From Hymenobacter mucosus (GTDB taxonomy: Bacteria > Bacteroidota > Bacteroidia > Cytophagales > Hymenobacteraceae): a DNA stretch of 64,000 nt. Made by a program: the position numbers and the translations under genes. The notes below the pieces were generated by a model, which ran no database searches, was not told the DNA's origin, and saw nothing but the letters and a program-made list of their open reading frames with translations. Within the stretch, counting starts at the first letter, position 1, and each line of letters begins with the position of its first letter. Location: positions 62,001-126,000 of the forward strand of contig NZ_FZNS01000010.1 of the NCBI RefSeq assembly GCF_900188255.1, written 5' to 3'. This document shows, piece after piece, positions 16,599-24,369 of the stretch.

Positions 16599-16706
16599 AT
16601 AAACCCTCTTTTATTGCTGAAAATGCTGTTGTTTTTCAACCTATTTTTTACCCTACCGGGTTGGGCATTTGCCCCCTACCGCCCACAAAAAACCAGCCGC
16701 TGGAGC

Positions 16707-16711
16707 TGAGT
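16707..16711. repeat. Target-site duplication TGAGT, left copy
   Basis: Five bases directly outside the left GGGG end of the Tn3-family element. The same five bases stand directly outside the right end at 24344-24348. Five-base duplications are typical of Tn3-family transposition. Confidence 0.85.
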
Positions 16712-16729
16712 GGGGTTCTTCTTCCAAAA
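16712..16729. repeat. Left terminal inverted repeat, outer part
   Basis: GGGGTTCTTCTTCCAAAA. It is separated from its continuation at 18478 by the IS1182-family insertion. The last four bases (AAAA) are the IS target duplication. Confidence 0.85.
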
Positions 16730-18473
16730 GGATACTGTTGGCGAATTGGTTTCCAGCGGTGAGAGCTACCTTCAGAGGTACCTTAATCGCTTCTGCTGAT
16801 GAGCCTGCACCCCCAACCCAACGCGCCCGTTCCACCCCAAACGCGCCAGGTCGCGCAGGCCGCTTTTCCGCACGGTAACCGCTACTTGCAGTTGCGCGAT
16901 ACGTTGGGTACGCTGTATGACGATGCGCTCTTTGCCGATCTGTTTCCCGCACGCGGCCAAACAGCCCAGGCACCCTGGCAGCTCGCGGTAGTGACGGTGC
17001 TGCAATTCGCGGAAAATCTCTCCGACCGCCAGGCAGCCGATGCCGTGCGCAGCCGCATCGATTGGAAGTACCTGCTGGGGCTGGAGCTGACCGACCCCGG
17101 TTTTGACTTTAGCATCCTCTCGGAATTTCGCCAGCGGTTAGTGGCCGGCCACGCCGAGCAGCGCCTGCTCACGCACCTGCTGGCGTGCTGCCAGGACCAC
17201 CAGTGGCTGAAAGCCGGCGGCAAACAGCGCACGGACTCGACGCATGTGCTGGCGCGTGTTCGGGACATGAACCGCCTGGAGTGCGTGGCGGAAACGATGC
17301 GCTTCGCCCTCAACCGCCTAGCCGCGCTCCTGCCCGAGTGGTTGGCCCACCACCTCCAACCGGAGTGGGCCGCCCGGTATGGCCCCCGTGCCGAAGAGTA
17401 TCGCCTGCCGCACACCACTGCCCAGCGGGTCGCGTACGCCCAGCAGGTTGGGCAAGATGGCTGGTGGCTGCTGGAGCGCATTGCGGACGACCCACAAGCC
17501 GCCTTCCTCTGGCAAGTGCCGGCAGTTGACATCCTGCGCCGGGTCTGGATGCAGCAGTTTCGGATAGAAGATGGTCAGGTGCGCTGGCGCGTTGAAAACC
17601 AGGGCGAATTACCGCCTTCGGCCCAGTTGATCAGCTCGCCCTATGATGTCGAAGCCCGGTATAGCCGCAAACGCGCCACGACGTGGGTCGGCTACAAGGT
17701 GCATCTGACCGAAACCTGCGAGGACGAGCAACCCCACCTGATAACGCAGGTGGCCACCACCGTCAGCACCGCAGGCGATTCGGACACGTTGCCCCACATT
17801 CAGCAGGGCTTGGCCGACCAGTCGTTGCTCCCGTCGCAGCAGCTGGTGGACACCGCGTACGTCAGCGCGGAGCTGCTCGTGCAGAGCCAGCAACGCCATC
17901 GGGTGGAGTTGGTTGGCCCCGCGCGAAAAGACCAGAAGTGGCAAGCCCTAGCGGGGCAGGGGTATGCGGCGGCGGATTTCCACGTGGATTGGGACGCGCA
18001 GCAGGCTACGTGTCCCCAGGGGCAGGTGTCGCAGTCCTGGGTCAGGACGCTGGAAAACGGCCAGCCCCGCGTCTTCATCCGGTTTTCCCAGAAGCAGTGC
18101 GGGCCCTGTCCCGTTCGGGTGCAGTGTACGCGCACGAAGCGCCGCGCCATCAAGCTGCGTGCCGATGCCCCTTATCACGCCTTGCAAGCGGCCCGGGCAC
18201 GCGACAAGCGGGCGGACTGGACGCTGCTCTACAATCACCGAGCAGGCATCGAAGGCACGATTTCGCAAGCCGTACGCGGGTTTGGCATGCGGCGTTCCCG
18301 CTACGTGGGCCTGGCCAAAACCCATTTGCAGCACGTCTGTATCGCCGCGGCGGTGAATCTGTGGCGGATCGTGGACTGGCTAAATACCGTGCCGTTAGCC
18401 CAGACTCGTCAGGCTGCTTTTGAGCGATTGATGCCTCCGGCAATGACCTAAAACCAATTCGCCAACAGTATCC
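16730..18473 (+). mobile_element. IS1182-family insertion sequence
   Basis: A 1744-bp element with perfect 23-bp terminal inverted repeats starting GGATACTGTTGGCGAATTGG at the left (16730-16752) and ending with the exact complement at 18451-18473. A 4-base duplication AAAA stands at 16726-16729 and 18474-18477. It encodes one transposase. The target is the left inverted repeat of the surrounding Tn3-family element, so the IS is the younger arrival. Confidence 0.92.
16799..18451 (+). CDS. IS1182-family DDE transposase
   Basis: A 550-residue transposase, near the usual family length. The N-terminal domain (about 35-130) contains the family phrase LSDRQAADAVRSRIDWKYLL and FDFSILSEFRQRL. DDE residues can be placed at KQRTDSTHVLARV (first Asp), LVDTAYVSAELL (second Asp) and HRAGIEGTISQAVRGFGMRR (Glu in the Y/R-x-x-E region). 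A Cys cluster (KQCGPCPVRVQCTRTKRR) precedes the last motif, as in other members. The stop codon TAA overlaps the first base of the right inverted repeat. The frame is open, so the copy looks functional. Confidence 0.93.
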   Translation: MSLHPQPNAPVPPQTRQVAQAAFPHGNRYLQLRDTLGTLYDDALFADLFPARGQTAQAPWQLAVVTVLQFAENLSDRQAADAVRSRIDWKYLLGLELTDPGFDFSILSEFRQRLVAGHAEQRLLTHLLACCQDHQWLKAGGKQRTDSTHVLARVRDMNRLECVAETMRFALNRLAALLPEWLAHHLQPEWAARYGPRAEEYRLPHTTAQRVAYAQQVGQDGWWLLERIADDPQAAFLWQVPAVDILRRVWMQQFRIEDGQVRWRVENQGELPPSAQLISSPYDVEARYSRKRATTWVGYKVHLTETCEDEQPHLITQVATTVSTAGDSDTLPHIQQGLADQSLLPSQQLVDTAYVSAELLVQSQQRHRVELVGPARKDQKWQALAGQGYAAADFHVDWDAQQATCPQGQVSQSWVRTLENGQPRVFIRFSQKQCGPCPVRVQCTRTKRRAIKLRADAPYHALQAARARDKRADWTLLYNHRAGIEGTISQAVRGFGMRRSRYVGLAKTHLQHVCIAAAVNLWRIVDWLNTVPLAQTRQAAFERLMPPAMT

Positions 18474-18477
18474 AAAA

Positions 18478-18498
18478 GGGCGGATTTACACGTTAAGC
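18478..18498. repeat. Left terminal inverted repeat, inner part
   Basis: GGGCGGATTTACACGTTAAG and one further base continue the repeat begun at 16712. Joined to the outer part they match the right end at 24305-24343 in 38 of 39 bases. The tnpA stop codon (18493-18495) lies inside. Confidence 0.85.
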
Positions 18499-21342
18499 CA
18501 TCGGTTCGCTGGGATGGCGGAGCGGGCGGCGGTGTAATGGGTCGAGGTGGGCCGGGTTGGCAAAGGAGTATTTACCGAGTCGGTTGATGTGCTCGTAGCG
18601 GCTAGGAGATAAGGATTCGAAGTGCGCCTCCTTGACCGGATAGCCTTCGGCCCGCAGTTGCTGCACTACCTCCTGCATGTACACGGTGTTCCACAGCAGC
18701 ACGCAGTTGGTGAGCAGCGTCAGGCACCGGGCCGCTTCGGATTGGGCCTCCTGTTGCTTACGGCGAATGACGCCCTCGCTGCCAAACCACAGCCAGGCAC
18801 GCAGTGCGTGCAGTTCTTCGCCCTTGTTGAGCTGGGCGTGGATGCGCTGGCGCAAGGGCTGGCTTTGCAGGTAGCGCAGGATGAAGCGGGTCTTGATGAG
18901 CTGGCCGTAGGCCTGCAGCACGTAGGTCAAGTGATTTTGCCGGGGATAGGCCTGTAGCTTACCGATGAAGAGCGAGGCCGTAACCCGGCCGGATTGGATG
19001 GAGCCAGCCAGGCGCAACAGCTCGTCCCAATGCCGTCGGATGTAGTCCGGGTTGAGCGTGCCCGTGAACTTCAGGTCGGGATAGGTCCAGTCCTGGCCCC
19101 GGATTTTGTAGAGCCGCTGGTCGGCGAGGTCCCGCATGCGGGGGCAGAAAAACAGGCCCAGCAGGTCAAACAAGGCAAAAATGATGTCCGAGTAGCCCGC
19201 CGTATCGGTGGTGTGCTCGGCAATAGCCAGGTCGGTTTCGTTGTCGACGATTTCATCGAGCACCACCGTGGCATCGCGGAGCGTTGCCGGCACGACTTTG
19301 CTGCCGTACTGCGCGTACTGGTCCGAGGAATGGGTTTGCATCGTCACGCCTCGGCCGGTGCCAAAATAGGTGGGCAGGGCCCGGGCATTGCGCACCTTGC
19401 CGCTGACGGCAAAGCGCTGGCCGTCGGACGAGGAAAAGGTGCCGTCGCCCCAGTAGGACGCTAGCCACTGCCGGTGGTGCTCGTTGACCAGGAGGTTGTT
19501 GGCTGATTTCAGGGTTTCGTCGCGCAGGTAATTCGAAGCCGTCCACCACAAGGATTGGTACGGCAAGGCGGCGCTGCGGGCCATGTCCGAGAGGGGGATG
19601 TTGCAGCCCGTGGCGAGCAGAGTGGCCAGCAGCCGGGTGTCGTGCTCCTCGCCGCGTGGCGCGTGCTCAAGCCCGGGCAAGTGCGCCGTAAAGCCCAGCC
19701 ACGCATTGACTTCGACCAGAATATCCGTTAGGTCGACGGCTGGCAGCCGGCGGCCGATTTCCTGCTGCAGGGCCTTGGCACCGGCTGGCACCTCCTCGGC
19801 TGCTGGCCGCGTGACCACCAGCTCGCCGGCTTCCAGGCGCACGTCGCTGCCGGCCTTTAGTAGCTGCCGCATTGGGCCCAGCAAGTCTTCCAACTCCTGT
19901 AGGCGCTCCGTGAGCCGGTCCGTGGTCACGGGCGGTAAGCCCAGTTGAGCGCAGCGTTCCGGGCGTACCCGCTCCCATTCGGCCGGCGGGATGAGGTAGC
20001 TGCTTAGGTCCGCGTAGCGGTGCGAGGGGGCCACGTACACGTCGCCTGAGCGCAGCCGGTCACGCAGGGTGGCCAGTACGGCCAGCTCGTAGGCTGGCCG
20101 CTGCTGCTCGGCGCTGAGCTGGTCGCCCAGCACAAACTTGCGCCAGGTTGGTTTCAGGAAGTCGGTCGGGGCCTGCTCGGGCAGCTTGCGCCGCCGGCCC
20201 GTCTGCAACTCGCTGACCAGTTGCAGGGCAGCCCCGAAGTCGTCGCCGGCAAAGCCCTGCCGAAACCCGAGCTGCTCCAGCAACCGGGGCGTAAACTGCT
20301 TGAAGAGCGGGTAGCGCTTGGCCAAGAAGCTCAGGTGGGAATGGCGGGTCGGGTAAAGCATCGTTTGCACGGCTTCCCAAGCCAGGACCAAGTCCTCGCG
20401 CGGCACCTGGGCGTAGATACTCGGCCGCACCTGCCTGGCCGGGGTCCGGTCCTCGTCGAGCACGATGGCCACGGCCTGGGCCAGCGTGCGCAGGGCCGTG
20501 TCTTTGGCCGCCACCACCTGCTGCTGGTATTGGTCGTGGGCCCGGCGGGCCTTGGCCAGGCTCTGTTCCCAGAAGGCATCGACCATGCCCAGCACCTCGT
20601 CGGTCAGCGTCAGGTAGCTCTCGCGCACAAATGCCACGAGCACAGGGTAGCGTTTGGCGGCCGGCAAGCGCTCCAGGTGGCGGTTCGAGCGGCTGCGGGC
20701 CAGCAGCGCCAGGCGTTTTTGCCGGTTTGGGTGCAAGCTGCTTACATCCCAGGCCGCGACGCTGAGGCCGTCGAGGTAGCGCAGTTTGTCTAAGGCTGTG
20801 GCAATGGCGGCTGGGTTGCTGGCCGTGGCCGGCTGCACCAGCCAGCGGTGCCGCGTCAGGTTCCGCCCCGCTTCGGGCAGCAGCAGGGCATCCAGCTGCT
20901 GGCGCACCTCGTCCGTGAGCAGGGGCGCCAGGCGCCGGTACGTCTCCTGGGTGGCCAGGTCGCTAATGCCCCCGACCAAGCGCTCCAGCGTGCCGATGGC
21001 GGGCCGCACGATGCGGGCCTGGTGCAGCTTCCGGCACGTCATGGCCAGCAAGGCCCGGTCGCGGTCGTGCTCCAGGGCCCGCTCCACCAGCCACGGCTCC
21101 AGCCAACTTACGTCCAGCGGCTCCCATTTGCGGTACCCCAGGTGCTTGAGCACGGCAATGAAATGGTCGCTGCGGGTTTGCTGCCGGGCACCGTAGCCGG
21201 CCAGGCGGCCATCCCCCGTCTTGAGTTGCATCGCCACGAAGGCCACGGCTTCGGGCGGCAGCTGGCTGGTCCAGGCCTCGGGCAGAAAGCCCATCAGACG
21301 CAGCACACCCAGTTGCAGCGCCAGGCCCATTCGGTTGGCCAC
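18493..21342 (-). CDS. tnpA: Tn3-family transposase TnpA, missing its first 45 codons
   Basis: A DDE transposase of the Tn3 family with 949 residues from the GTG at 21342. Conserved phrases are present: WGDGTFSSSDGQRF (first Asp), TLRDATVVLDEI, HTTDTAGYSDIIFALFDLLG (second Asp), FFCPRMRDL, FIGKLQAYPRQNHL, LNKGEELHALRAWLWFG (catalytic Glu) and LTNCVLLWNTVYMQ. The catalytic region is thus complete. However, the frame continues upstream past one in-frame TGA (21343-21345) to an ATG at 21477 with a normal TnpA N terminus. The usual N-terminal DNA-binding region (DUF4158) is therefore split, and the GTG start would make a protein lacking it. It is divergent from tnpR across a res-like region. Confidence 0.88.
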   Translation of the reverse strand: MANRMGLALQLGVLRLMGFLPEAWTSQLPPEAVAFVAMQLKTGDGRLAGYGARQQTRSDHFIAVLKHLGYRKWEPLDVSWLEPWLVERALEHDRDRALLAMTCRKLHQARIVRPAIGTLERLVGGISDLATQETYRRLAPLLTDEVRQQLDALLLPEAGRNLTRHRWLVQPATASNPAAIATALDKLRYLDGLSVAAWDVSSLHPNRQKRLALLARSRSNRHLERLPAAKRYPVLVAFVRESYLTLTDEVLGMVDAFWEQSLAKARRAHDQYQQQVVAAKDTALRTLAQAVAIVLDEDRTPARQVRPSIYAQVPREDLVLAWEAVQTMLYPTRHSHLSFLAKRYPLFKQFTPRLLEQLGFRQGFAGDDFGAALQLVSELQTGRRRKLPEQAPTDFLKPTWRKFVLGDQLSAEQQRPAYELAVLATLRDRLRSGDVYVAPSHRYADLSSYLIPPAEWERVRPERCAQLGLPPVTTDRLTERLQELEDLLGPMRQLLKAGSDVRLEAGELVVTRPAAEEVPAGAKALQQEIGRRLPAVDLTDILVEVNAWLGFTAHLPGLEHAPRGEEHDTRLLATLLATGCNIPLSDMARSAALPYQSLWWTASNYLRDETLKSANNLLVNEHHRQWLASYWGDGTFSSSDGQRFAVSGKVRNARALPTYFGTGRGVTMQTHSSDQYAQYGSKVVPATLRDATVVLDEIVDNETDLAIAEHTTDTAGYSDIIFALFDLLGLFFCPRMRDLADQRLYKIRGQDWTYPDLKFTGTLNPDYIRRHWDELLRLAGSIQSGRVTASLFIGKLQAYPRQNHLTYVLQAYGQLIKTRFILRYLQSQPLRQRIHAQLNKGEELHALRAWLWFGSEGVIRRKQQEAQSEAARCLTLLTNCVLLWNTVYMQEVVQQLRAEGYPVKEAHFESLSPSRYEHINRLGKYSFANPAHLDPLHRRPLRHPSEPMA

Positions 21343-21477
21343 TCAGCGAAATGGTACCAGAAACGCGTGGTCGGCTTCCGTCAAGTGGAAGTGCTGGCGG
21401 ATGTCGGCTTCGAGCAGCGTGGCCGGCACGGTCTGGTAGTGCAGGCGCTCCGGGGTGGTGAGAAAATCTTGCGGCAT
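21343..21477 (-). pseudogene. tnpA: Detached N-terminal 44 codons of tnpA, ending at TGA
   Basis: From the ATG at 21477 the frame reads MPQDFLTTPERLHYQTVPAT, then ADIRQHFHLTEADHAFLVPF and R, and stops at TGA. The next codons, in the same frame with no base lost, are VANRMGLALQLG, which is where Tn3 transposases continue after the DLAFI-x-x-R-R-G phrase. A CGA-to-TGA change would create exactly this stop. Read-through or reinitiation at the GTG could rescue some product. Confidence 0.75.
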
Positions 21478-21586
21478 GGGTTATCAAAAAGGGTCAGCAA
21501 AACCACCTGCGTTTTTCGGGGCGGCAAGGCCGATTTTACGCCCCAAAAAGTAGCTTTGCAAAGGAACTCCTTTTTGATAACCCCCG
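21478..21586. promoter_or_regulatory. tnpA-tnpR intergenic region: probable res site and divergent promoters
   Basis: Outer inverted repeats GGGTTATCAAAAAGG (21478-21492) and CCTTTTTGATAACCC (21569-21583) touch the two start codons. Inside is another pair, TTTTTCGGGGCG and CGCCCCAAAAAG (about 21512-21523 and 21538-21549). Paired sites of this type are where Tn3 resolvases bind to resolve cointegrates and repress both genes. TAGCTTTG at 21551-21558 matches the Bacteroidota TAnnTTTG -7 element for tnpR; no good -33 element is seen. Confidence 0.65.
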
Positions 21587-22201
21587 ATGCCCGTTCACCC
21601 GACTGACCAGCCCAAGCGCGTGGCACTCTACGCCCGCGTCTCTACCCTCGATAAAGGACAGGACCCGGAGACGCAACTGCGGCCGCTGCGCGAGTATGCC
21701 CAGCGCCGAGGCTTCGCCGTAGTCGAAGAATACGTGGACCAGGCTTCAGGCACCAGCGAGGAACGAACCCACTATAAACGGATGATGGCCGCCGCCAAGA
21801 AACGGCAGCTCGATGTGGTGCTGGTTTGGCGCTACGACCGCTTCGCCCGCTCCACCCAGGCGCTGGTCAATGCGCTGAAGGAGTTTCAAAGCCTGGGCGT
21901 GGACTTCATCTCCTACCAGGAAAACATCGACACCACCACGCCAACGGGCGAGTTGATTTTCCACGTTATGGCCTCGCTGGCGCAGTTTGAGAGCGCCCTC
22001 ATCAGCCAGCGGGTGCGCGCTGGTATGGCCCGGGCCAAAGCCCAGGGCAAGCACGTGGCCCGTCCCCCGCTGGCCCAGGTTAAGCAGGAAGCCATTGCCC
22101 AGCTCCTGAGCGAAGGCCTGTCCATGAACCAAGTTAGCAAGCAGCTAGGCGTGGCCTATGGCACGGTTTACAATTACGCCCAGAAGCTAAAAAGTGCTTA
22201 G
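21587..22201 (+). CDS. tnpR: Serine resolvase TnpR
   Basis: A 204-residue small serine recombinase. The catalytic serine is S19 in RVALYARVST, with supporting arginines in WRYDRFARST and EERTHYKRMM. The catalytic domain ends with the long E-helix (ESALISQRVRAGMARAKAQG), followed by a C-terminal HTH (EAIAQLLSEGLSMNQVSKQL, VAYGTVYNYAQ). It resolves cointegrates at res and probably represses the divergent promoters. The TAG stop lies inside the internal right-end repeat copy (22196-22236). A nearly identical eight-codon end (AQKLKNA) recurs as a relic before the outer right end. Confidence 0.93.
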   Translation: MPVHPTDQPKRVALYARVSTLDKGQDPETQLRPLREYAQRRGFAVVEEYVDQASGTSEERTHYKRMMAAAKKRQLDVVLVWRYDRFARSTQALVNALKEFQSLGVDFISYQENIDTTTPTGELIFHVMASLAQFESALISQRVRAGMARAKAQGKHVARPPLAQVKQEAIAQLLSEGLSMNQVSKQLGVAYGTVYNYAQKLKSA

Positions 22202-22236
22202 CGTATAAATCCGCCCTTTTGGAAAAAAGAACCCTT
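22196..22236. repeat. Internal, diverged copy of the right inverted repeat
   Basis: GCTTAGCGTATAAATCCGCC continuing CTTTTGGAAAAAAGAACCC. Compared with the outer right end it has several substitutions and one extra base, and lacks the terminal CCCC. It follows tnpR directly and probably was the original right end before the cargo was captured. Confidence 0.75.
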
Positions 22237-22355
22237 TTCAGGGGCAACTAGCGTAAACGCTTCGATGGATGGTTTTACCGACGGCTAATTCTGGGATATT
22301 CCACGCTCCTCCTGATTCTATCTGCCAGTCACTTCCCGGTGATATTTAAAATAGT

Positions 22356-22706
22356 CTAAGTGCCTTTTTTCTTTGACTTGTTCGATATCTTGTTGTAGTC
22401 GATGCATAAGCCTAAAAAATAGTCGAAGTCCGTTTGCCTTTTGCTACCCTCCGGATTTATGTAGCAGTAGCCCTTGTACTCTTTGCCCTTCATCAACATG
22501 GTTTGGTAACCAATCCTTTCTGCAACTTCCTCCTGTAGCACCGGATTGAAGCGCAGCATCAGCTTGTCGTCACTCACACAGACGCAGGTTTTCCCGTTCA
22601 CCATAAAATTCAAAACCGCGAACATTTCCTTCTCCTCAATTTCCAACCCTGGCAGTTCTGCCAGATATTCCCTTACTCGGTCTGCAAGCTTGAGGTCGTA
22701 GGGCAT
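22356..22706 (-). CDS. TfoX-N-terminal-domain protein (cargo)
   Basis: A 116-residue protein matching the TfoX/Sxy N-terminal domain: MPYDLKLADRVREYL at the start, then EKEMFAVLNFMVNGKTCVCV, which parallels the family phrase MFGGLAFMVNGKMACGV, then DDKLMLRFNP. In stand-alone form such proteins are widespread but poorly understood; in proteobacteria full-length TfoX/Sxy controls competence. A lysine-rich tail (KISNKSKKKGT) ends it. It is the last gene of the cargo, on the minus strand, pointing toward tnpR. The DNA is AT-richer than the transposon core. Carriage as a transposon passenger is inferred from the flanking repeats. Confidence 0.8.
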   Translation of the reverse strand: MPYDLKLADRVREYLAELPGLEIEEKEMFAVLNFMVNGKTCVCVSDDKLMLRFNPVLQEEVAERIGYQTMLMKGKEYKGYCYINPEGSKRQTDFDYFLGLCIDYNKISNKSKKKGT

Positions 22707-22814
22707 GGTCTTGAAGTGTTCGGTAATGGTATCTTGAAAGACAGCTTTATGGGCTAGGAAAAGCCCCGCACAAGCAGCAACGGCTGTTACTGCCTGTGCG
22801 GGGTGAAAATCAAC

Positions 22815-23189
22815 TTATTCTTGGGAGTGGAGGCCAATTATATTGCCTTCCGTGTCCATGAGGATGGAAACAAACCCAAACTCACCAATAGACGTCTTGG
22901 GGTTGATTACGCTACCGCCGGCTTTTTCTACCCGACGCTCTTCTGCGGTGCATTCCTTGGTAGAAAAATAAACGATGGTGTTGTTGCCATTCGCAACCCG
23001 GTCAGCCTTTTCCACCAAAGCCCCAGAAGCGTTTGGGCCTTCATTATTCGAGGGGAAAGCGGCTTGCCGGCCCCATTCGGTCGGAAACTCGACCAGCCGG
23101 ATGTCAAAGACCGTTTCGTAGAAGTGCTTGGCGCGTTCCAGATTCGACACCGAGATGTCAAACCAATTGACAGGATTTGCATGCATCAT
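22815..23189 (-). CDS. VOC (glyoxalase/bleomycin-resistance fold) family protein (cargo)
   Basis: A 124-residue protein starting at one of two adjacent ATG codons (MMHANPVNWFDISVSNLERA). It has the VOC module pattern: NWFDISVSNLERAKHFYETV at the start, a central NGNNTIVYFSTKEC, and the end SILMDTEGNIIGLHSQE, where the final Glu/His pair matches metal positions of the fold. Family members are dioxygenases, glyoxalases or antibiotic-binding proteins; the substrate is not readable here. Together with the TfoX-like and AraC genes it forms a small minus-strand cargo block. AraC regulators often control such VOC genes. Confidence 0.85.
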   Translation of the reverse strand: MMHANPVNWFDISVSNLERAKHFYETVFDIRLVEFPTEWGRQAAFPSNNEGPNASGALVEKADRVANGNNTIVYFSTKECTAEERRVEKAGGSVINPKTSIGEFGFVSILMDTEGNIIGLHSQE

Positions 23190-23261
23190 TATGAGGTTGT
23201 TTGGGTTACGCAGCAAAACTACCGCGCCCTAAAACCTTAAAATTGGATAAATGCGACGGCG

Positions 23262-24077
23262 CTATTCCTCGCCTTCAAAGATTAGAGACATGTCCAGGGT
23301 ACCGCCAAAGAACTCCTTGGGGGTGATGCCGGTGAACTCTCTAAAATCCCGGATGAAATGAGCCTGGTCGTAGTAGTTTCCTTCGTAAGCCAGCGTGGTA
23401 AGGCTGCCCGTTTTTTTGGCTCGCAACAATTTGAGCGTGGCCTGAAGCCTCGCGATTTTGGAAAGCTGCTTCGGACTCAACCCAATCATGGCGGAGAACT
23501 TGCGTTCCAGCTGTCGGCGGTTGATGTTAATTAGATTGGAAATCTCGTCGATAGAAGGCTGGCCTTTTGCCTTCAGGATGGTTTCCACGCTTGCTTTTAC
23601 GAGGAAGTTATCGGCTTTGGCATCGGTTAACCGGTTGAGGAGAAACGCTTCAATCACGGTTATTCTTTCCGGGGTCGCTCTGGCATTCATTATTTGTTGT
23701 TCGAGGTCCTTTCCCTCGTCGCCGAATAGCACTTCTAACGGAATAGCGGCGTTTTCCATAGTTCTGATGGGGGCAGGTGCAAACGGTAAAAATCCGTCGG
23801 GATGAAAGCGAACGAAAAAAGTACCGGTTTCGCCCGTTGGCCCCACTTCAAACGGTCGCGTCAGCTGCCCAATTAAAAAGCACCGTGGCAGGGCAACGGG
23901 GCCTCCTTGCTTCGGGAAATGAGTGTACGGGTCGCCGTAATGAAAAATTAGTTTCATGGAGCCATCCGGCACGATAGTGTTGTTAGTCGGTGTCGCGATT
24001 CTGGGACCTTCCAATGACCAGTAACACTGGACGAACGGTCTTAAGTCGGGGGTAGGGTCAAAAATTTGATGGTTCAT
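23262..24077 (-). CDS. AraC-family transcription regulator (cargo)
   Basis: A 271-residue regulator starting MNHQIFDPTPDLRPFVQCYW; a TTG 33 bases upstream would add 11 residues and is less likely. The N-terminal ligand-sensing part (about 1-150) has the Bacteroidota type beginning PDLRPFVQCYWSLEG. The C-terminal AraC double HTH (about 165-265) shows SIDEISNLININRRQLERKF and the signature FIRDFREFTGITPKEFF. It probably regulates the adjacent VOC gene, which follows on the same strand. No binding site could be defined. Confidence 0.88.
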   Translation of the reverse strand: MNHQIFDPTPDLRPFVQCYWSLEGPRIATPTNNTIVPDGSMKLIFHYGDPYTHFPKQGGPVALPRCFLIGQLTRPFEVGPTGETGTFFVRFHPDGFLPFAPAPIRTMENAAIPLEVLFGDEGKDLEQQIMNARATPERITVIEAFLLNRLTDAKADNFLVKASVETILKAKGQPSIDEISNLININRRQLERKFSAMIGLSPKQLSKIARLQATLKLLRAKKTGSLTTLAYEGNYYDQAHFIRDFREFTGITPKEFFGGTLDMSLIFEGEE

Positions 24078-24284
24078 GACATTTCTACTTGTCTTACAGA
24101 TTATTGACAAAACGTCGATAGCAGCGCACGCGGTAAAAGAGTTTCTCCTTGCTCGCTAGTTCTGTTCCTGCTTCACAGGTGCTGCTTCATAAGATTAAGT
24201 TACTACCAACAGAGAGGGGCTCTCAAATTAAGTAAGCAGGCGGTCACCCCCCTACTGCCCCACACTTTTTGATGCTCTCCACTC

Positions 24285-24304
24285 ACGCCCAGAAGCTAAA
24301 GAAT
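24285..24304 (+). pseudogene. Relic of a second resolvase gene, last codons only
   Basis: ACGCCCAGAAGCTAAAGAAT repeats the 3' end of tnpR (22176-22195) with a few changes. In tnpR's frame it reads AQKLKN and runs on into A and a stop (TAA) inside the outer right repeat. It is the remnant of a second, closely related transposon end. Confidence 0.75.
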
Positions 24305-24343
24305 GCTTAACGTGTAAATCCGCCCTTTTGCAAGAAGAACCCC
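24305..24343. repeat. Right terminal inverted repeat of the Tn3-family element
   Basis: GCTTAACGTGTAAATCCGCC continuing through CTTTTGCAAGAAGAACCCC. It matches the reassembled left repeat in 38 of 39 positions and is followed immediately by the TGAGT duplication. It is therefore the functional outer end. Confidence 0.9.
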
Positions 24344-24348
24344 TGAGT
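24344..24348. repeat. Target-site duplication TGAGT, right copy
   Basis: Direct match to 16707-16711 on the other side of the transposon. Confidence 0.85.
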
Positions 24349-24369
24349 TCTGGGTGATTACCTCTTCCT

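Larger units (their letters stand above)
16712..24343. mobile_element. Tn3-family transposon with cargo, interrupted by an IS1182-family element
   Basis: The element is bounded by 39-bp terminal inverted repeats starting GGGGTTCTTCTT, 38 of 39 bases identical once the inserted IS is removed, and by TGAGT duplications on both sides. Inside are tnpA (leftward), a divergent intergenic res/promoter region, tnpR (rightward), an internal right-end copy, and three cargo genes (TfoX-like, VOC, AraC). Both tnpA and the terminal resolvase relic end inside their inverted repeats. tnpA carries an in-frame TGA near its start and the left repeat is split, so the element may now be immobile unless helped in trans. 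Confidence 0.9.

Noticed and set aside
17683..18423. Additional long frames within the IS1182 transposase gene
   Set aside because: Shadows of the transposase in other frames; no coherent protein features.
20786..21606. Plus-strand frames over tnpA
   Set aside because: Antisense frames in GC-rich DNA; no recognisable domains and no promoter.
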